A stretch of 64,000 nt of DNA from Saprospiraceae bacterium (GTDB lineage: Bacteria > Bacteroidota > Bacteroidia > Chitinophagales > Saprospiraceae). The translations under genes and the position numbers were made by a program. The stretch's first letter is position 1; each line of letters begins with the position of its first letter. The notes beneath the pieces were generated by a model that was not told the origin of the DNA, did not search any database, and was given only the letters and a program-made list of their open reading frames with translations. The DNA is taken from assembly GCA_016715405.1 (NCBI GenBank), contig JADKAE010000005.1:124001-188000 (forward strand), written 5' to 3'. Shown here one piece after another: positions 62,029 through 64,000 of the stretch.

Positions 62029-64000
62029 ATGCCAACTCGCTTAACAACTCTCTTGCTGAGCCTTCTGTGGCTCCTACCTTTAACCGCTCAAGATTACGCA
62101 GGCCGCTGGAAAGGCGCCATCGAGCTGCCCGGCACCAAGCTGGAAATCGCCATCGACTTGTCGCAGAAAGACGGCAAGTGGACCGGCGACATGGACATCC
62201 CCCTCCAGCAGGTGAAAGACATGGCCCTTGCCGAGTTGACACTGGAAGGCGCCGCCTTGAAATTCAAACTACCCGAAGTGCCCGGCAACGCTTCTTTTTC
62301 GGGTAATTTTAAAAATAACGCCTCCCTGCTCGAAGGCGATTTCACCCAGATGGGGCAAACCTTCGCGATGCGCCTCGAGAAGGAAGACGAAGTGGCCAAA
62401 CGGGAGGCCAAAGCCCGGCAGGATAAAGCTATTGCTACCCTGCTACAATTGGCTGATTCGCTGCGGCAAAAGCAGCAAGTGCCGGGTATTGGCATTGGAA
62501 TCATCCAGGACGGAGAAAATAGCGCTGGCCGGCGGCGTAGGCCAACGCGATGCAGAGAAAAAACCTGCCGGTGACGGCCCAAACGCTATTTGCCATAGGT
62601 TCTTCCTCAAAAGCTTTTACCGCTATGGGCTTGGGGCTGTTGGTAGAAGAGGGCAAATTGGAATGGGACAAACCCGTGATCCAGTATATGCCCGATTTTC
62701 AGCTATACGACGAATTTGCCACCAAAGAAATGACGCCCGTAGACCTGGTCACCCACCAGTCGGGACTGCCGCGCCACGACCTGATGTGGTACGGCTCTTC
62801 TTTCAGCCGGCAGGAAATATACAACCGCCTGCGCTTTTTGCCGCCCAATAAGAGTTTCCGCTCCGCCTGGCAATACCAAAACCTGATGTACATGACTGCC
62901 GGCGTAATGATCGAGCGACTGTCGGGCAAAAGCTGGGAAGAATTCACCCGCGAGCGCATTTTCAAACCCCTGGGCATGGCAAATTCCGTTTTTTCGGTAA
63001 AAGAAGTGCCCAAAACCGCCGAGACGGCCCTGCCCTATCGCAAAGACGGCGATATAGCCGCGCGCATTCCCAACCGTGAAATTTCCGCTATAGGCCCGGC
63101 AGGTTCTATCCATTCCAACGTAAACGACATGCTGAAATGGGTGCAGATGCACCTCGATGCCGGCAAAGTGAACGGCCAGGCTTTTATCGGCGCCGATGCC
63201 ATCAACAAGATGCACCATCCGCACAAAGTAATCGAAAGCAGCGAATCGCCCGAATTCCCCGAATTTTCGGCGCGCAGCTACGGTCTGGGCTGGTTTGTAT
63301 ACAACCGGGGCGACCTGAAAGTAGTGCAACACGGAGGCAATATCGACGGCTTCTCGGCTTATGTGTATATGCTGCCCAAACAACAGATAGGCATGGTATT
63401 CCTGACCAATAGAGACGGCACCGTGCTACCCAATGTGCTGGCCAATTACGCCACCGACCTGCTGCTCGACAAACCCTATACCGACTGGTACACCAAAGCC
63501 TTTGGCGACGAGTCGAAGAAAAAAGAAGAAGCGAAAAAGGACGAAGAGGCCAATAAGAAAAAGCCCGTGCCGGGTACCTCGCCCAGCCATGCGCTGAAGG
63601 ACTATGCCGGCAAATATGAACACCCTGGCTATGGCATTATAGACGGAAATGGGTGGGCGATAGCCTGCATATGGCTTTCAACTCCTTTGACGCTACCCTC
63701 CGCCACTGGCATTACGACGTATTTAATGCGTTTATTCAGGAACTGGAATCGGATGTCCTGGTCAATTTTTACAACAACAAAGACGGCGTCATAGAAAAGC
63801 TATCGGCGCCCCTGGAGCCGAGTCTGCCTGAAGACGTCGTGTTCACCAAATTGCCGCCCGATCTGCTCAACGACGAAAAGTATATTGCGTCGATCAGCGG
63901 CACCTATGAATTAGAGGGAGGCAGTTGTAAAGTGGAGAAAAAAGGCGCCAAGCTATACGTTACGGTCGCCGGTCAGCCGCCTTACGAGCTGACCCCTTAC
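62029..64000 (+). CDS. Serine hydrolase of the beta-lactamase/class C fold (three frameshifts; C-terminus outside window)
   Basis: Exported protein with a signal peptide (LLLSLLWLLPLTAQ), a ~110-residue N-terminal beta-rich domain (DYAGRWKGAIELPGTKLEI), and a serine beta-lactamase-like domain with S-x-x-K in AIGSSSKAFTAMG, Tyr-x-Asn in YQNLMYMTAGVMI, and HGG in KVVQHGGNIDGF. A lysine-rich linker leads to a C-terminal DUF3471-like domain. Frameshifts lie near 62515, 62563 and 63643; the last frame (WVGDSLHMAFNSFDATLRHW) runs to the window edge. Likely peptidase or esterase on the periplasmic side; no resistance role is implied. Confidence 0.86.

Overview
The window looks like a chromosome segment of a Bacteroidota member, most likely Saprospiria-like (inference). 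The evidence is type IX secretion (T9SS) parts and clients (PorP/SprF, a TPR/PD40/OmpA protein, a type A CTD protein, a CHU_C/type B CTD protein), a GLPGLI protein, DUF4293, an OstA-like protein, Na+-NQR, and promoters of the Bacteroidota form TTG-N19-23-TAnnTTTG. There is no phage, plasmid, complete insertion sequence or CRISPR array. The only RNA gene I can support is one tRNA-Ser(GGA).

Layout: 1-4832 nqrE'-D-C-B-A (minus); 5033-7562 AsmA-like; 7837-9357 secreted T9SS client; 9908-12414 SdiA-regulated-like lipoprotein, RNase HI, TatD; 12567 tRNA-Ser; 12710-15074 ExbB / 4-TM protein / ExbD / ExbD energy-transduction operon; 15150-17617 DUF4293 and OstA-like; 17621-20855 a very large ThuA-sugar dehydrogenase-PKD-cytochrome c protein; 20999-24251 Rpn-like nuclease, YhiN-like flavoprotein, amidase; 24257-28821 Wzi-like barrel, lipid kinase, decayed ABC ATPase, DapD; 28941-34568 two unknown proteins, TrmB, MurI, two OmpH/Skp chaperones; 34974-38363 MutA and an iscS-iscU-iscA operon; 38649-44177 glycosyltransferase, PnuC, PorE-like OmpA protein, PorP; 45000-53584 LepA, AI-2E family permease, AspT-like transporter, SecA; 53747-57113 lipoprotein, T9SS type B protein, GLPGLI protein; 57256-59413 histidine kinase and response regulator; 59516-64000 DUF6141-like, DUF2157, GDYXXLXY and a serine hydrolase cut by the window end.

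Two things dominate. First, about 31 single-base frameshifts interrupt otherwise well-conserved genes, including secA, dapD and the nqr operon. Nearly all are repaired by adding one base, usually in a homopolymer, so I read them as consensus errors and annotate whole genes across them. The ABC ATPase at 27093 is the exception that may be truly broken. Second, many intergenic gaps are filled by locus-specific 'word' repeats that fold into hairpins. Some words recur at distant loci: TTTAGCGATTGGG at three, the TACCGGTC hairpin at two, and the GTACAGTC 8-mer at two. This hairpin system, one copy of which is flanked by a 12-bp direct repeat, is the best candidate here for something undescribed.

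Other points: NqrA carries an extra signal-peptide and membrane-anchor extension; the PorE-like protein ends in a DUF1573 domain; and rnhA, yhiN and lepA each have TAnnTTTG exactly 5 nt before the ATG, which predicts leaderless mRNAs.
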